Of a stretch of DNA of 64,000 nucleotides, positions 20,807 through 33,157 are shown piece by piece. A program made the translations under genes and the position numbers. Every line of letters starts with the position of its first letter. Position 1 is the stretch's first letter. Location: NCBI GenBank assembly GCA_001632435.1, contig KV423947.1, forward strand, positions 63,855 through 127,854. The letters run 5' to 3'. Source of the DNA: Calocera cornea HHB12733. Its lineage: Eukaryota > Basidiomycota > Dacrymycetes > Dacrymycetales > Dacrymycetaceae. The notes under the pieces were generated by a model. The model was not told where the DNA came from. It saw only the letters and a program-made list of their open reading frames with translations, and made no database searches.

Positions 20807-23505
20807 ATGGTCTCATCTGCAAATCACGACCAATCCGAGGGTATGCTCATACTTCTGCTGCTTTGTTCTACGACGCTCGAAGCTTACATTACCGTATCCC
20901 CAGGCATCAAGGACCCTTATCATGCCTTCCCTCCGGCTGTCGATCTCAGCCAATGGCTCCCCGAGGGAAAGCGCTCTCCCCAATTTCCTTCTGAACGTTG
21001 GAAGAAACGTGCATTTGTTGCTCCCCTGCCTTACCATTTCTATCAGGCCATTCAGGGGATGGACAGATTTGAGGACCGTCGTGCCGCACAGCAGGATGAG
21101 ATCCGTCGTGATCCAAGCTATCACAGTGGAACGTATGTCCATAACGCCGAAAAGCTTTCGGAAATGCACACCTCCCTTTCTGCAACCGTCAAGGATGTCA
21201 ACAGCCCGTTTGGACAAAAGGCCCTCGGAGTGGCGGCTGGCAAACTGATTAAGGGGCGAGATGGTCGTTGTGGCGCTTGCGAGGAGAAGATCAGCCTGGA
21301 AGCCGGCCATGTGATTGACAAACGTCAGAATATATCTAATGACAATCACGTAAGTCACAGCAGCGGTATCTCCACATTGTCTTACTCAGTCATAACAGGT
21401 TCAATGGTTGCGAAGCGAGAGAATCGAATCAATGTTCCGGAAGGATTTACCAAGCAATGTTGTTGCACGTGCGCCGCACCTTTAACATGCTTCAGATATG
21501 TTCCTGACACGTTGATGGACAGTCTGTCCACAGCATCACAACAGCCTGGATCAGTATATATGGACGTTTTGCCCATGTGAAGCGGACTTGCGTGCGCTGG
21601 CCAAGTATGAGATGGCTGATAGGGTGCGACGTCAAGAAGAATGGGAAGAGGCAAGACGACGAGATCGGAAAGCACCTCGACCAGAGAGGACCATACCACC
21701 GCCCACGGTCAGTAGCGGAATATCTATCTCAGACTACGCGGTACTGAAAGAGCACTGCGTTAGATGCTTTCCCAATGGTATGAGTACCTGCCGTGCCAAC
21801 CTCGGCTAGGGCACGGCAGCCACACATTGGGTCCATATAAGATCAGTGTTACCAACGACTTCGATGAGGACGAGAAGCGAGACTCTCAATCAACAGCATA
21901 CAATGAGTCTAGAGATGACTCACCTCAAGTAGTCTACACCGCCTGCGGAAGTCCGACAGACGGAAACTCCTTCTTCTACGACTGTCGCTCCGGGGAGCTC
22001 CTGTTCTTTCTGGGTCTGTCAGATCTTAGCGCTCATGCAACGCTCCGACTCGCCAGTATTGCCTTGGGCGGGCAGTCCGGTAACCTCTCCCTGCGCGTGC
22101 GACACATGCAAACGCTCATAGGGGAGCTCATTGCGCTCTACGAATGTCCTTTCAGATCGGGTACTTCAGCCTCCTTGGTCTCAAGTGTATCGTCGGACTG
22201 GGCCCAGACCAGCACTCGAAGCCAGCCAGAAGATAATGATGACCGGGGACTCAACAATTCCAAAAGGCCGCTGCAGTCTTCTTCGAAGGGCAAGTTATCG
22301 ACCAATGCGGCACATGACCGGCTCCATACTTCACAAAATTCATCGGCGGGACCAGAGCGCAAAACGGGAGTCTCAGGTGTGTGACGGTCCTTTGCCACAT
22401 GTCTACGGGGAGAATACTCACAGTGGTCTCAGGTCCGGCAGAGGGTTCTCGAAAGCCCACTTCCTCTGAGGCACGCAGGCGTGTAACTGGTGCGTGTGCT
22501 AGAGGACATGCAGATCCCCGCTGAGCTCATGCTACAGTACCAGAGGTCAATGGTCTACTGTCCGCATCGACTACGGGGCGTAACAGGCCACGCTCACGGT
22601 CCACATCCGATTCCAGGCCACCTACTGCAGAAGACATCTTCGAAGTCTTGCAATCGACCGAGTGCCACCGGGAAGACGTCGAGGGAGGCACTCTGGACTA
22701 CACGCGATGGGTCGGCTGGGCCCTGGTGGAAGGGGTGCGCACAAGAAGAGAGCTGCACGCTTCTGTTCGCAGATATAACAACCAGCAGGTGTGCAACACC
22801 AACAGGAATTCACCAAGTCCCTCGGTGCCGCAAGCACCCACCGCCCTACACACGCCTGGCCCGTCGACACGAAGGGCGCGGGCAACCTCCAATACCTCTG
22901 CTACACCTACATCACTATCACCGACACACCCGAATACATCCAGCCCGCGCAACGTGACGAGTCCCAGGAGATCCAGCCCTTCCCCGGCGAGGTCGCTCAG
23001 AGCCTCGGATTTGTTCATTGAGAGGGGAGACGCAGATTCACGTTCGTCTGACAAGAGCTCGGCATATGAATCAGCCAGGGACGGGGAAGACCCAGGGGAA
23101 GACGATGGCGACAAGGAGGAGACGGAGGAGAAGGACGAGGAGGAGGAGGAGAGCAGCGGGGACGAGGAGGTCGAGGAGCAGTTCAAGCTGGGTGAAGTGC
23201 TTGTATCCGCGGCCGTACCACTCAAAGACCACGTGGCGCTCATCCGACGAGCCTCGCGCCTTTACGAGCCCACAGGTAAGTCGGCCTCGGCGCCTGCCGG
23301 CAAGACTCGAGGGATGGTGAGCAAGGAGGTGGAGAAACTGCTGAACACCCCTTGGGGCCGGAAAGCGGAGAGGTTCTGGCGCGACAAGCTGGCTCGACCC
23401 GTTCTCGTGCGCGGAAAGCCGAGCTACGAATTGAAGCCCAACGTGATGGAGGAGCTGGGTTTGACGGAGCTTGCGTATGAAGATGTTGTATATATCAGTG
23501 ATTGA
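20807..23505 (+). CDS. Large orphan protein with HNH-like Cys/His cluster and acidic C-terminal region
   Basis: The model starts at Met 20807, where a 34-nt first exon joins cleanly to GIKDPYHAFPPAVDLSQW. Early exons (20807-20840, 20904-21349, from 21399) lead into a domain with GRCGACEEK, AGHVIDKR and, after one weak splice junction, HHNSLDQYIWTFCPCEA. The CxxC, His, His-Asn and CxC spacing resembles an HNH-type zinc-binding nuclease fold, but this is a loose match. A long exon from 21764 follows. Further splicing near 22376 and 22470 would join a Ser/Pro-rich part, a Glu/Asp-rich tract and a basic end at 23505. The last part could instead be a separate gene starting at 22648. Confidence 0.5.
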
Positions 23506-25124
23506 CCGGCGGGGGTGAAGCTTTGTATTGCTGAGTGCTTGCCAATGGACAATGGACAATCAGACAGGCGCATTGTTTGGTAACGAAATACCATTTCCAC
23601 ACCCATGCATTTTGAGTGGGTTGGACCGACGCTCGACACTCGAGCGGCGCTATTGGGCAGGTTACATAGTGCGGAACATGCCGAGGAAGATCCCCTCCGC
23701 GGCACACGCACCCTGCGAACTTGTCCCACGGCCGCCATACGCATACAGGGGCCTTTGGCGGGCAGGAGGGCAGAAGAGCAAACCGAACCTTCCAGTGTAA
23801 CTGATAGGCTCCAGAGAAGCGCCAACTCTTCAACTACAGTACAGAGCATGACATGCCGCTCAACGTTCAGCCAGCGCGCACTGCGGACCGTGCGGACGAT
23901 TCGCAGATTGCGCGCTGTACTTATGTGATGGCTGCGTGATCATCGGCCCGGCCCTCTGCGCGAGGATAGATGAATGTATGTATGGTGTGCGGTGTGATAT
24001 AGAGGGACTGCGTATCATCTGCCGCGCTGCGGTCGCTGGCGGGGGGTTGTTCCTGGGTCCTGGGTCTCGGGCTGTTGGCAGCGATGGGGACTGCGTGACC
24101 GGCGAACAGCGGGACCCGTGCCGAGCGAGGCTTGCTTAGACGCGCTGCAGGATGTCAGATAAGATAGCCGTTGATTAGCATCATCAACATTGTGGCATCG
24201 CGGTTCGCCGGGGAGTTGGAGCCAAGGAAGAGAGGGAGCCGATGAGGTACAGCGATGCGAGGTAATCATGGACGGTTCTTCATGCAGTTGTTGCGCAAGC
24301 CGCACCGAGTCAGGGCCCGCGTTCGGCGCCGAGGGACAATGGAAGATGGACGAATCCGTGCCACTGTCGTGCGGACGGTATTATACATGGGCCCAGGGAG
24401 TGTCCGGAAGACCGCCGAACCTGCTTTGGCCGCAACAGGAAGTTGTGGGACTGAGCTGCATCTTTCTCGAGCTTTGCTCACCGTGCACCGGGTGACAAAC
24501 CGCCGGCCGTGCGGAGGCTTTCCGCGGTACTTCTGCCACGTTGCGCGTCAGGGACGATCGCTGGGCCGTCCTGCGGGCAGGGCGTGAGTGCAGAGTGGGG
24601 CCGGACACTGGGCGCAGGCTGCCCGCAGCGCGCGATGAAGACATTGTTTGGTCGGGCTTTCACCGCCATTGCGCGGTCGAGCGGTGCATCTGAGGTGTGC
24701 AGTCCGTGGTCGTGAGACACGATTTGAATGGGCCCGAGGGTCGGCGCGTGACGCGGTGTGAGCGAATGGGAGCAAAGGCGTTTGGCGTGGCCAATCAGGG
24801 GAGGGCCGAGGAGGCGCGGGCGAGGGACGGGGATGGCGGAAGCCTGAGCGGATGCAAAATAGTTGCAGGAAGTGGAAAGTGTATGCCTGGCGAAGGGAGT
24901 GAGAGCGTTTAAGCGGAGATCGGGTGCGTTGCGCTCGCCGTCGTTGCCGTTGCTTCCCTCTCCTCGCTCATCTTCGTTTGGGTCTGGCAATAAGAACGAG
25001 CGGACCCGACCGTCCCTCCGCTCGCCCCTTTGCTCGTCTCTCCCCTCTCCCCCAGCCTCATAACCCCCGCCTGCCCGGCCCAGCCTTCCGCGCACCCCAC
25101 CGAACCCCCGCAACAGAGGCAGCC
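23506..25124. other. Intergenic region upstream of ALAS
   Basis: No exon set is supported. The right 350 bp form the ALAS promoter with a CCAAT box. GC content rises clearly across this interval. Confidence 0.45.
24791..24795 (+). promoter_or_regulatory. CCAAT box upstream of ALAS
   Basis: CCAAT within GGCCAATCAGGG, about 330 bp upstream of the ALAS start. CCAAT-binding HAP complexes commonly control heme genes in fungi, so this placement is plausible but untested. Confidence 0.35.
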
Positions 25125-27236
25125 ATGGACCGCCTGACCACCCGCAGTCTCTCAAAGCTGCGTTCCTCCTGCCCCTACCTCCTCCGCACACCCACCTCGA
25201 CCCTCCGCAACCTCAGCACATCCTCCTCCGCCCACCCGGGCCTCACAAGCCTCGCCGTCACAGCACAGAAATGCCCCGTCATGGGCCCGGCCCTCGCAGT
25301 CAGGGCAAAGCAGATCGGACACCCCGTCCCACCTCCCGCTGCGGCAGCGAAGGGGTGCCCCTTCCACGCTATGGGCGCAAAGCGCGACTACGCCGCCGTC
25401 GCCGGCCGTGCAGAGGTCGACGAGATCCACAAGAAGGCTGGCGTCGCCCCCGTCCCTGCGCAGGGCATCTGCCCGCACGCCGCCTCCGGCGCGCGCGCAG
25501 CCGCAGCTGCGGACGCCATCGCCGCTGGCAAGCCTGTCTCCGCTGCCGAGGCCAAGACCGTCGGGGAGATCAAGCCCACGGCAAAGCCCGCCCACGACGG
25601 CGCGGCGTACGACTACGAGGCGTTCTACCGCTCGCAGCTGGACCTCAAGCACAAGGACTCGAGCTACAGGTATTTCAACAATATCAACAGGCTCGCGAAG
25701 CACTTCCCCGTTGCGCATACGGGGAACACCGAGGAGAAGGTCGACGTCTGGTGCAGCAATGACTACCTGGGCATGAGCAGGAACGAGGTGGTGTTGGACA
25801 CCATGCAGTGAGTGCCCTCTATTGCATTATGTATGTGCTTCTTCTAACCTGCATATAGTCGTACCCTCGACCGCTACGGCTCAGGCGCCGGCGGTACACG
25901 CAACATCGCCGGCAATGGCGCCTTGCACCTGTCGCTCGAGGCTGAACTAGCCTCGCTCCATCGCAAGCCGGCTGCCCTTGTTTTCTCTTCGTGTTTCGTC
26001 GCAAACGATGCTACGCTCTCTACGTTGGGTAGCAAGCTCCCCGGTTGTATCATCTTCAGCGACTCCTCCAACCATGCCTCCATGATTGCAGGCATCAAAC
26101 ACTCCGGCGCAAAGAAGGTTATCTGGAAACACAATGACGTCGCGGACCTCGAGGCGAAGCTCGCGGCTGTGCCCAAGGACACGCCGAAGATCATTGCGTT
26201 CGAGTCGGTTTACAGCATGTGCGGTTCCGTCGGCCCTATCAGGGAGATTTGTGACCTGGCTGATAAGTACGGCGCGATTACATTCCTGGATGAAGTCCAC
26301 GCCGTTGGCATGTACGGCCCCTCCGGCGCCGGTGTCGCGGAGCACCTCGACTACGACGCGAACGCCACGGCACCCCAGGGCGAGCGCATTCCCGGCTCGG
26401 TTATGGACAGGATTGACATCATCACCGGCACACTTGGCAAGGCTTGGGGCACCGTCGGCGGGTACGTCGCCGGCTCGCTCGACTTTGTTGACACCATCCG
26501 CTCCTACGCTCCCGGCTTCATCTTCACCACCTCCCTCCCTCCCGCAACCGTCGCTGGCGCACAGTCGTCGATCGCCTACCAGCGGGAGAACATCTCTGAC
26601 CGCCGCCTGCAGCAGCTCAACACCCGCGCACTTAAGAACGAGCTCGCGGCGCGTGACATCCCCGTTGTCCCCGGCCCCTCGCACATCGTCCCCGTCCTCG
26701 TCGGTGATGCCGCGCTCGCCAAGGCCGCGTCGGACCGCCTCCTGCTGAAGCACAACATCTATGTCCAATCGATCAACTACCCCACCGTCCCCGTCGGCGA
26801 GGAGCGTCTGCGGATCACGCCCACCCCGGGCCACTCCAGGGTCCAGATGGCGCACCTCATCCGCTCCATCGAAGCCGTGTTCACGGACCTGCAGATCCCG
26901 CGCGAGTCCGAGTGGACGCTGCGCGGCGGGCGCGCCGGCGTCGGGCTCGGCGCAGCGGCGAAGAAGGTCACCCCGATCTGGAACGACGAGCAGCTCGGCT
27001 TGCTCGACGGCACCGCCCCGCGGATGATTGACGAGCTGCCCCAGGGCCGCGCAAAGGTCGACGAGCGCGCCGCCGTCGTCGCTGAGCAGCGGCTTGAGCA
27101 CCTGCTCGGCCCGAGCACGCGCGCGATCAGGTACGCCAACCCGGTCGAGGAGCACGTCCAGGCGGAGGAGGTGCCCGTCCAGGTGCTCGCCGTCGAGGAC
27201 AAGGGGACGCGCGGGGTGAACGCTGCTACTGCCTAA
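25125..27236 (+). CDS. HEM1: 5-aminolevulinate synthase, mitochondrial
   Basis: Catalyses the PLP-dependent condensation of glycine and succinyl-CoA, the first step of heme synthesis in mitochondria. Two exons (25125-25807 and 25859-27236) give 686 residues; the intron is 51 nt. The N-terminal presequence is long, basic and Ala/Ser-rich. It carries three Cys-Pro heme regulatory motifs (KCPVMG, GCPFHA, ICPHAA), which in other ALAS proteins allow heme to block import or promote turnover. The catalytic core shows [44 protein letters not shown] and the PLP lysine in GTLGKAWG. Family assignment is firm. Confidence 0.97.
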
Positions 27237-28010
27237 CCCAGGCCAGCCAAACCGTCCTTTGACTCTCGGTTTTCTCAGTTTACCTGACTCATGTGCTCTG
27301 CTACGCTGTTCGTAGTCCAATGTCGATCCGAACCGCCCAAAATGAATGGGTCGGGGAAATGATATTTGTTCTAAAGCGATCTGGATTTGTCCGAGACCTG
27401 CGTGCTGGACCACTCATTACTCACTACTACAGGGGCGTGTGGCAGGGTATTATAGTATACTGCCACTCGGGCTGGCTTCACAACGCCAGTCTGATAGCCG
27501 TCCGTGGGTTTGTCCGTTCATTTGGTGGATATTCGGTAATTGCATAAGTTAGTCTGCGACACAATGCTTCAACTGCAACGCGTTGAGAGTCGACTCCCTA
27601 CAGCTGATGCACCAGAACAAGGACAGTCACGGTGCCGAAAATAAGCAGTGTATTCCTGCATGAGCAGCGAGGTACAATATCATTGACGATATTGCGTTCG
27701 AGTACATCGCCCTCAAAGAAAATAAAGGGCGTGCGGGGGGGTCAAACAGTATGGAATGGCTGCATCAGAAGAAGCCCGAGTGTGCCAGAAGACGTGCGAA
27801 GCTGGGTCAAACAAAATCGGGCCCTCAAACAAAATACCGTAATCTACAGCAAGTCCTCCGTCCGTAGCTTGGCACTGAACAGCCTGATGGGCGCTTCCAC
27901 TCGCACGGCGAGACCATGGCCGGCTGCACATGTACAGTACAGTATAGCAGCGACAGCAGGAGATCGGGGACGCGAATGGGGGGGACCAGGGTATGCGATA
28001 TTTGCGGTAA
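27237..28010. other. Convergent intergenic spacer
   Basis: This lies between the 3' ends of ALAS and the pseudouridine synthase. No gene is supported. Confidence 0.5.
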
Positions 28011-29374
28011 TTACAGTATGAGCTGTTCTGCTTCAGGTGCCGCCCGACTGCCGTCTGCTCCCTGCGCTCCATCCGTTCCCGGCTCCCCTGGCTCTCGCTG
28101 CCCCCCCTCCCTTCCCAGCGCGACCCCATCAACCCACACCCCACCGGCCCTCTCCGCCTCCCACCGCCCCCCGCGCATCCCCGCCCTCTCACAAGCCTCT
28201 ACAAACCCCTCCGGCAGCGCGGCCTTGACCGTCAGCCTGAACCGCTTGCCCCTCTGCGGGCCGGAGGTGTGGTACCGGGAAAGGGAGAGGAGGGAGCTGT
28301 GCAGCATTAGCTGTGGGAGCTCCCGCTGCTGCTGCTCGCGCTGGGGTGGCGGGCGGCTGAGCGGGCCCTTGCGAGCGACGGGCTGATGATGCGGATGCGG
28401 ATGCGGGCCCGGGCGCGGGTGCGGACCGGGGCGGGAGAGCAGAGGGTCGTACGCCGTGTCGCCCAGAATGGGCGTGCCGAGGGATTGGGCGCAGTGCACG
28501 CGCAGCTGGTGGTAGAAGCCTGTTATGAGGTGCAGGCGGAGGAGGGTGAGGTTTTGGCTTGGCTGGGATAGGATGGGATGGGATGAGGGTTAGCTGTGGT
28601 GTGGAGGTGGGAAAAAGGGGGAAGTATCGGGAAGGTGGGAAGGAAGAAGGGGACGTACGGAATAGTCTATGACTTCCCACTGGGTGGTACACAGCGTCGG
28701 GCCTATGCGAACCTCCTCCTCCTCCCCCGGCCGTCTCCTCATCCTGTGCTCGCCGCCGTTCCCAGCGCCATCGCGGCTATCTTGCGGCGGCGCACACACC
28801 ATACTCCTCCTCCCCCTCCGGCTAATCCACCCCTCGACCGACCCCTCCCCCCTCCCCTCGCGCGCCCCAACATCCCCCCTAACAAGCGCGAGATACACCT
28901 TGTCCACCTCCCGTCTCTCGAACGCCTGTGCGAGCGCGCGGGCAGAGCGCGGCGAGCTCGCGAGCGCGAGGCAGCCCGTGATCGGCTTGTCGAGTCTGTG
29001 TATGGGGTGGGGGGGCGTTGGGAGCTGGAGATGGGACTGGAGCAGGGGGAGGAGCTCGGAGATCGTCCCTGCCTGTAGGGCGCACGCACAATTCAAAGAC
29101 GGTTACATCACAAAGTACGTTGGGACCACTGGAAGGAACACACCTGCAGCTCTTGCTTATTGCTCCCCTGGGCTACCAGCCCCGCAGGCTTGTTAACGAC
29201 TACGAGCCCATGGCCGGCGTACAGGACTGGCACGGGCTGGCCGGAGGAGGGGAGGACGACGACGGGGTTGCCGTGCGGGTCTGGGGGGATACTCGAGGTC
29301 GTTGTCAGCCGGCGGAGGCGGGGCCGGAGGAGGGCGCTAGGGAGACGCGTCCGGAGCTGGGGGAGACATGACAT
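28011..29374 (-). CDS. RluA-type RNA pseudouridine synthase, probably mitochondrial
   Basis: Three exons (29374-29144, 29072-28659, 28562-28011) sum to 1197 nt and give 398 residues. The N-terminus, MSCLPQLRTRLPSALLRPRL, is basic and Ser/Leu-rich like a mitochondrial targeting sequence. GHGLVVVNKPAGLVAQG is followed by the catalytic HRLDKPITGCLALA motif, whose Asp attacks the target uridine. The second core block is LHLITGFYHQLRVHCAQSLG and GDTAYDPL. A Pro/His/Gln-rich insertion near residue 250 and a Gly/Glu-rich tail are unusual additions. The gene is divergent from the mitochondrial ribosomal protein gene with 181 bp between starts, which suits shared regulation. The RNA target is unknown. 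Confidence 0.9.
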
Positions 29375-29555
29375 GTACTTTCCACCTTGAGTGAGACGGT
29401 GCGAACACCGGCCTTCGACCCTGAAGACGCCCACGACCAAAAAGGCAACTCTCTGAACTTCTGCTCCCGCTCTGCCCTGGTCCTGCTCAAGTTGCTGCTC
29501 GACCGCCGCGACGACCGTTCGACGACACAATTCACCGGGAGAGAAAGCGGGCGGC
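29375..29555. promoter_or_regulatory. Compact divergent promoter, pseudouridine synthase / bL19m
   Basis: Only 181 bp separate the two start codons. Both products are predicted to act in mitochondrial RNA or ribosome biology, so a shared promoter is likely. No specific factor site is claimed. Confidence 0.4.
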
Positions 29556-30271
29556 ATGGTAAGTCTGCAACTGCTCACAGCTGCTGCGGGTTGCTGACCA
29601 GATGTATGCAGGCGACCCTCCTCCGCACCCTCGCCCCGCGCCTCCCGCGCCGAGCACACCCATCGCTCTCCTCCACCAAACGGCACTACGACACCGCCGG
29701 CGCCTCCTACCCGTTCAACCCGCGCGCGCAGGTCATCCCCCCCCCGCCAACGCCCCCGACCCCGCAGCTCAAGAGGGGCGTAGGGCTGATGATGCACCTG
29801 CGGAACACGCTGCCCACCCCGCGCGCGAAGGAGCTCATCGAGGGCCTGTTCGCGCACCGCAACCCGGCCCGCGCACGCCCGGGGAGCATCATGTCCGTCA
29901 CGCTCAAGCGGGCGCCGTTCAACTTTGCTGGGATATTGATGGAGGTCAGGCACAAGGGCGTCGATACCACGTTCGTGCTGCGCAACGTCGTGCACCGCAC
30001 GGGCGTGGAGATGCGCTTCAACGTCTCGTCGGACAACCTGCTGTCTGTCACGCTGGAGCGGAACGCGGACGGGAAGGATATGCGCAGGGAGAGGCGGTCA
30101 AGGCTGTTCTACCTCCGCGACGACCCGACGCGGATGAACGCGATCAGCTTGGGGGCGAAGAAGCGCGCGATCAAGGAGAAGAACGACAGGGAGAAGGAGG
30201 AGAGGGAAAGGAAGGGCATCGGCAGGGGCGGGAAGCCAAAGATCGAGCCGGTCGCGCCGTTGAGGCGGTAG
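29556..30271 (+). CDS. Mitochondrial large-subunit ribosomal protein bL19
   Basis: The start codon at 29556 is followed directly by an intron (29559-29611, donor GTAAGT), and the second exon runs 29612-30271, giving 220 residues. The alternative in-frame Met just before the acceptor would change only the first residue or two. After a basic targeting segment (ATLLRTLAPRLPRRAHPS), the L19 fold shows RPGSIMSVTLKRAPFNFAGI, VRHKGVDTTFVLRNVVHRTG and RRSRLFYLRDDPTRMNAI. The end is a Lys/Glu-rich helix typical of mitochondrial versions. The protein should sit in the large subunit of the mitochondrial ribosome. Confidence 0.92.
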
Positions 30272-30437
30272 GAGCTCGCCTGGGCTCGTGGGTAATGACG
30301 TGTGGGATGCACGTTGTTGTGGGCGGGGAGGCGTGCATGCGGGAACTAGTGATATTGCAAATGCAATTGCAGTGTCAATGGTCGATGTATGCAGATATGG
30401 TATTCTAAGCCAAGCGCGCAACGCAACCACCGGCCGA

Positions 30438-32917
30438 CTAGTTGGCCCACAAAACGGCCCTCCCGTCCGCGCCCACACTCACACACCAGCTCAACCTCGG
30501 ATGCCACCGCACGCCGAGCACGCCCAGCCCCTCCCTCACCTCGTGCCCCCTGAGCACTTTGACGGGGACGATGCGCGGGTCCGTCATGAGGTCCGCGAAG
30601 ACGGTGGCGTGGAAGATCTGCACGGTGCCGTCGTCGCTCGCGCTGGCGAAGAGGGGGTGGGCAGGAGAGAATGCAACGGAGCGCAGCGCCCGCGAGTGGT
30701 ACCGCAGCACGCGGAACGGGCGCGTGCCCATCTCCAGGTCGAACCACGCGAGTTTGCGGTCGTACGAGCCGACGATGAGGTGCTCCCCCGAGGGGTGGAT
30801 GGACAGGGAGGAGATCCAGCGCAGGCCGGGCGTGAGCGTGCGAAGCAGCTTTTGGTTCACTAGGTCGTATTGTCGAACGTATTTCTGGGTCTGGGCGCGT
30901 AAGGGAAGGGACGTGTTAGTGTTAGTGAGGTGTTATTGGAGAGGGTGGGAGGGGAAGGCGTACAGCAACGAAGAAATGCGGCTGCTTCGGGTGGAAGCTC
31001 ACGAGCTGCACGGTCCCCTTGACCTTCCTGAACGGGCTCTGCGAGTGGTGCTTCGTAACCTGGTGGATCCACACCGCCTTGGCCGCCGCGTCGGGCGCGA
31101 CGCTGGCGAAGTAGTCGCCCTTTGCGTGCCAGGCGAGCTGCTTGGGGTTTCCGGGGACGGAGACGGTGAGGATGTGCCCGTCGGCGAGGAGCGGCTTGGC
31201 TGAGGTCCATTTTGGAGCGTCGGGGACGGGCGCGGAGGGGGTGGCGAAGGCACTCGTGCAGTAGGTGTGGGCAGCGGCGCGCTGCGCGGGCGGGAGGAAG
31301 GGGGGGATGACGAGGTGGAGTGCGCCGGACCTGTGAGGGGGGCTCAAATCAGTTAACAGCGAAGGAACGCAAGTGGTGGACGTACACGGCTATTAGGAAG
31401 AAATTGTACTTCGGGCACCACTCGACCGCCCCGACGGGCTGGTCGCCGAACGTGCCCTCCCACACACACTTGCCCACCTCCGCCTCCCAGCACCTGACCA
31501 CGCCCCGCTCGTCGCCCGTCGCGACCCACTCGCCGTCCATGCTCCAGCTGACGCAGCGCACGCGCGCCTTGCCCGGGTGCTCGAACACTACGTTCTGCGC
31601 TACGGGGAAGGGACGGAGCTCCTTCGGGCTCGGGAGCTTTGGGACCAAGGACTCGGGGTCGATGTTGAGCTTCACTCGCCGGACGCGCGGGGCAAGGTAC
31701 AGGTCCAGCTGCCGGTCGAAGCGCTCCTTGACGAAGTCCTCGTAGGCCGGCACATGCCGCAGCGTGTCGTGCGATCGGGGCAGGTAGTTCTCCGGCCGGT
31801 CCTCGGGGTCCATGTCCTCCCACTCTTTCCTCTCCTCATCCGTCGGCAGATACTCCTTCGGCGGGTTGTACGACTCCGAGTGGGTCGGCAGCCTGACCTT
31901 CGGTGCGGGTAGCGGCGGCGGTCGGCGGGACGCCTCCGCCTCGTCTGCGGTGCTCCAGAGCGCATAGTACTGCGGCTGCTGGGCGGCCGTCACTGGCCCG
32001 TGAGGGGTGATCCTCCCCTGCCTTATAGCGCGGACGATTTTCATGACCTTCTTGTGCTCCCACTTGCTTGGGATGAATCGGCTCTTCGGCTCGGGCCGCG
32101 AGGTGAGCGGCATCGTCATCTCCTTCCCGGGGCCGGTGAACCACTCCACCGTAGGCTCGTACGGGTCGTAGTCTCCGTCGGGGTTTTCCGCGCGAGCCAG
32201 GCGGCCGATGAGCTCCAGTTCTTCTGGAGTGAGCTGCACCTGTGCGCCGGTCGACTTGTCCACTGCGGTCGACCACGATGTGGGGTCCTCGACAGTCGAC
32301 AGGAACTTGTCCAGCTCGTCGCCCTTCGCCGGACGCATGACCCGCTTCCCACTGATATCATAACCAATATGCGGCAGGTCGTCGTACCAGTGCAGCGGCA
32401 CGTTCCCAATGCGGTTCGGGTCCTCCTCTGTGCTCGAGTCACTGTCGTACACGGCGTCAATCTCGGGGTACACCTTTTTGGGGAAACCAGTGATGTCCGA
32501 CTGGACAATTTTGGGGGCGCGGGGGTCTTCGGGCCGGTGTGTGGTGGGGTCGGACTCGTCTGGCTTTTCGGTGTATTTTGCGATGAGACGGGTTAGACGG
32601 GACTCCGGTGTTGCTTCGTCGTCTTCGTCGTCCTCGTCCTCTTCATCTTCATCGTCTTCTTCCTCTTCCTCCCCTTCTATATCATCCTCGCTGTCATATT
32701 CTTCATCCTCCTCATCCTCTTCCGTGTCACTCCCCAAATCCAGCTCTGGAAACGGCTCCTCTTCGCCCCCACTGCTCTCCTCGCCGTCACTCTCCTCCGG
32801 ATCGCTGAGCGTGAGATTGATCGGTCCCAGCGCCGTCCCATCGGACTTGTCGTTCAAGTCGTCGACTTTTCTCTTTGTGCCATTGGCAACCGACGCTCTC
32901 GCGACCGCAGTAGCCAT
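30438..32917 (-). CDS. ERB1: Ribosome biogenesis protein ERB1 (BOP1 homologue)
   Basis: Three exons (32917-31386, 31330-30964, 30890-30438) sum to 2352 nt and give 783 residues. ERB1 is part of the PeBoW (Nop7-Erb1-Ytm1) complex needed for 27S pre-rRNA processing in the nucleolus. An N-terminal very acidic tract (Glu/Asp runs around residues 40-110) leads to the BOP1-N domain with VPLHWYDDLPHIGYDISGK and RFIPSKWEHKKVMKIVRAIR. The C-terminal half is a WD40 propeller: ARVRCVSWSMDGEWVATGD, LAWHAKGDYFASV, LSIHPSGEHLIVGSYD and VAFSPAHPLFASASDDGT. It ends LSWCVSVGADGRAVLWAN. It is divergent from ARP4 with 240 bp between starts. Confidence 0.95.
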
Positions 32918-33157
32918 AGTGGTATCGAAGGTATCGCGGTAGGTAGACCTGCAAGGCCGGGCCAGGGTCTTCGCCCGCAAAAAGTCGCTCGCGGTTATTT
33001 GCGCACGCGCGGTGGCGTCCGGAGCCAAAAGTCTACTGCAAGCAACTTCACGCGCCCATCCAAGGGTCCAACCACCACCAGCCCGGTCCGCGCTGCACCG
33101 TCTCGCTCTCATCTCCCTCCTTCGCTGTTGTGTATTCGGTTCATCTAGGGCAGAAGA

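Noticed and set aside
20371..20994. Possible exon chain MAEVPSTLRPSFGAPSV... upstream of the HNH-like gene
   Set aside because: Its frame cannot join the downstream protein without a stop, and the downstream gene has its own good start at 20807. It is mentioned as spacer only.
25947..27413. Minus-strand 488-codon frame opposite ALAS
   Set aside because: It is the mirror of a highly conserved GC-rich coding sequence; long antisense frames are expected from strong GC bias at third codon positions.
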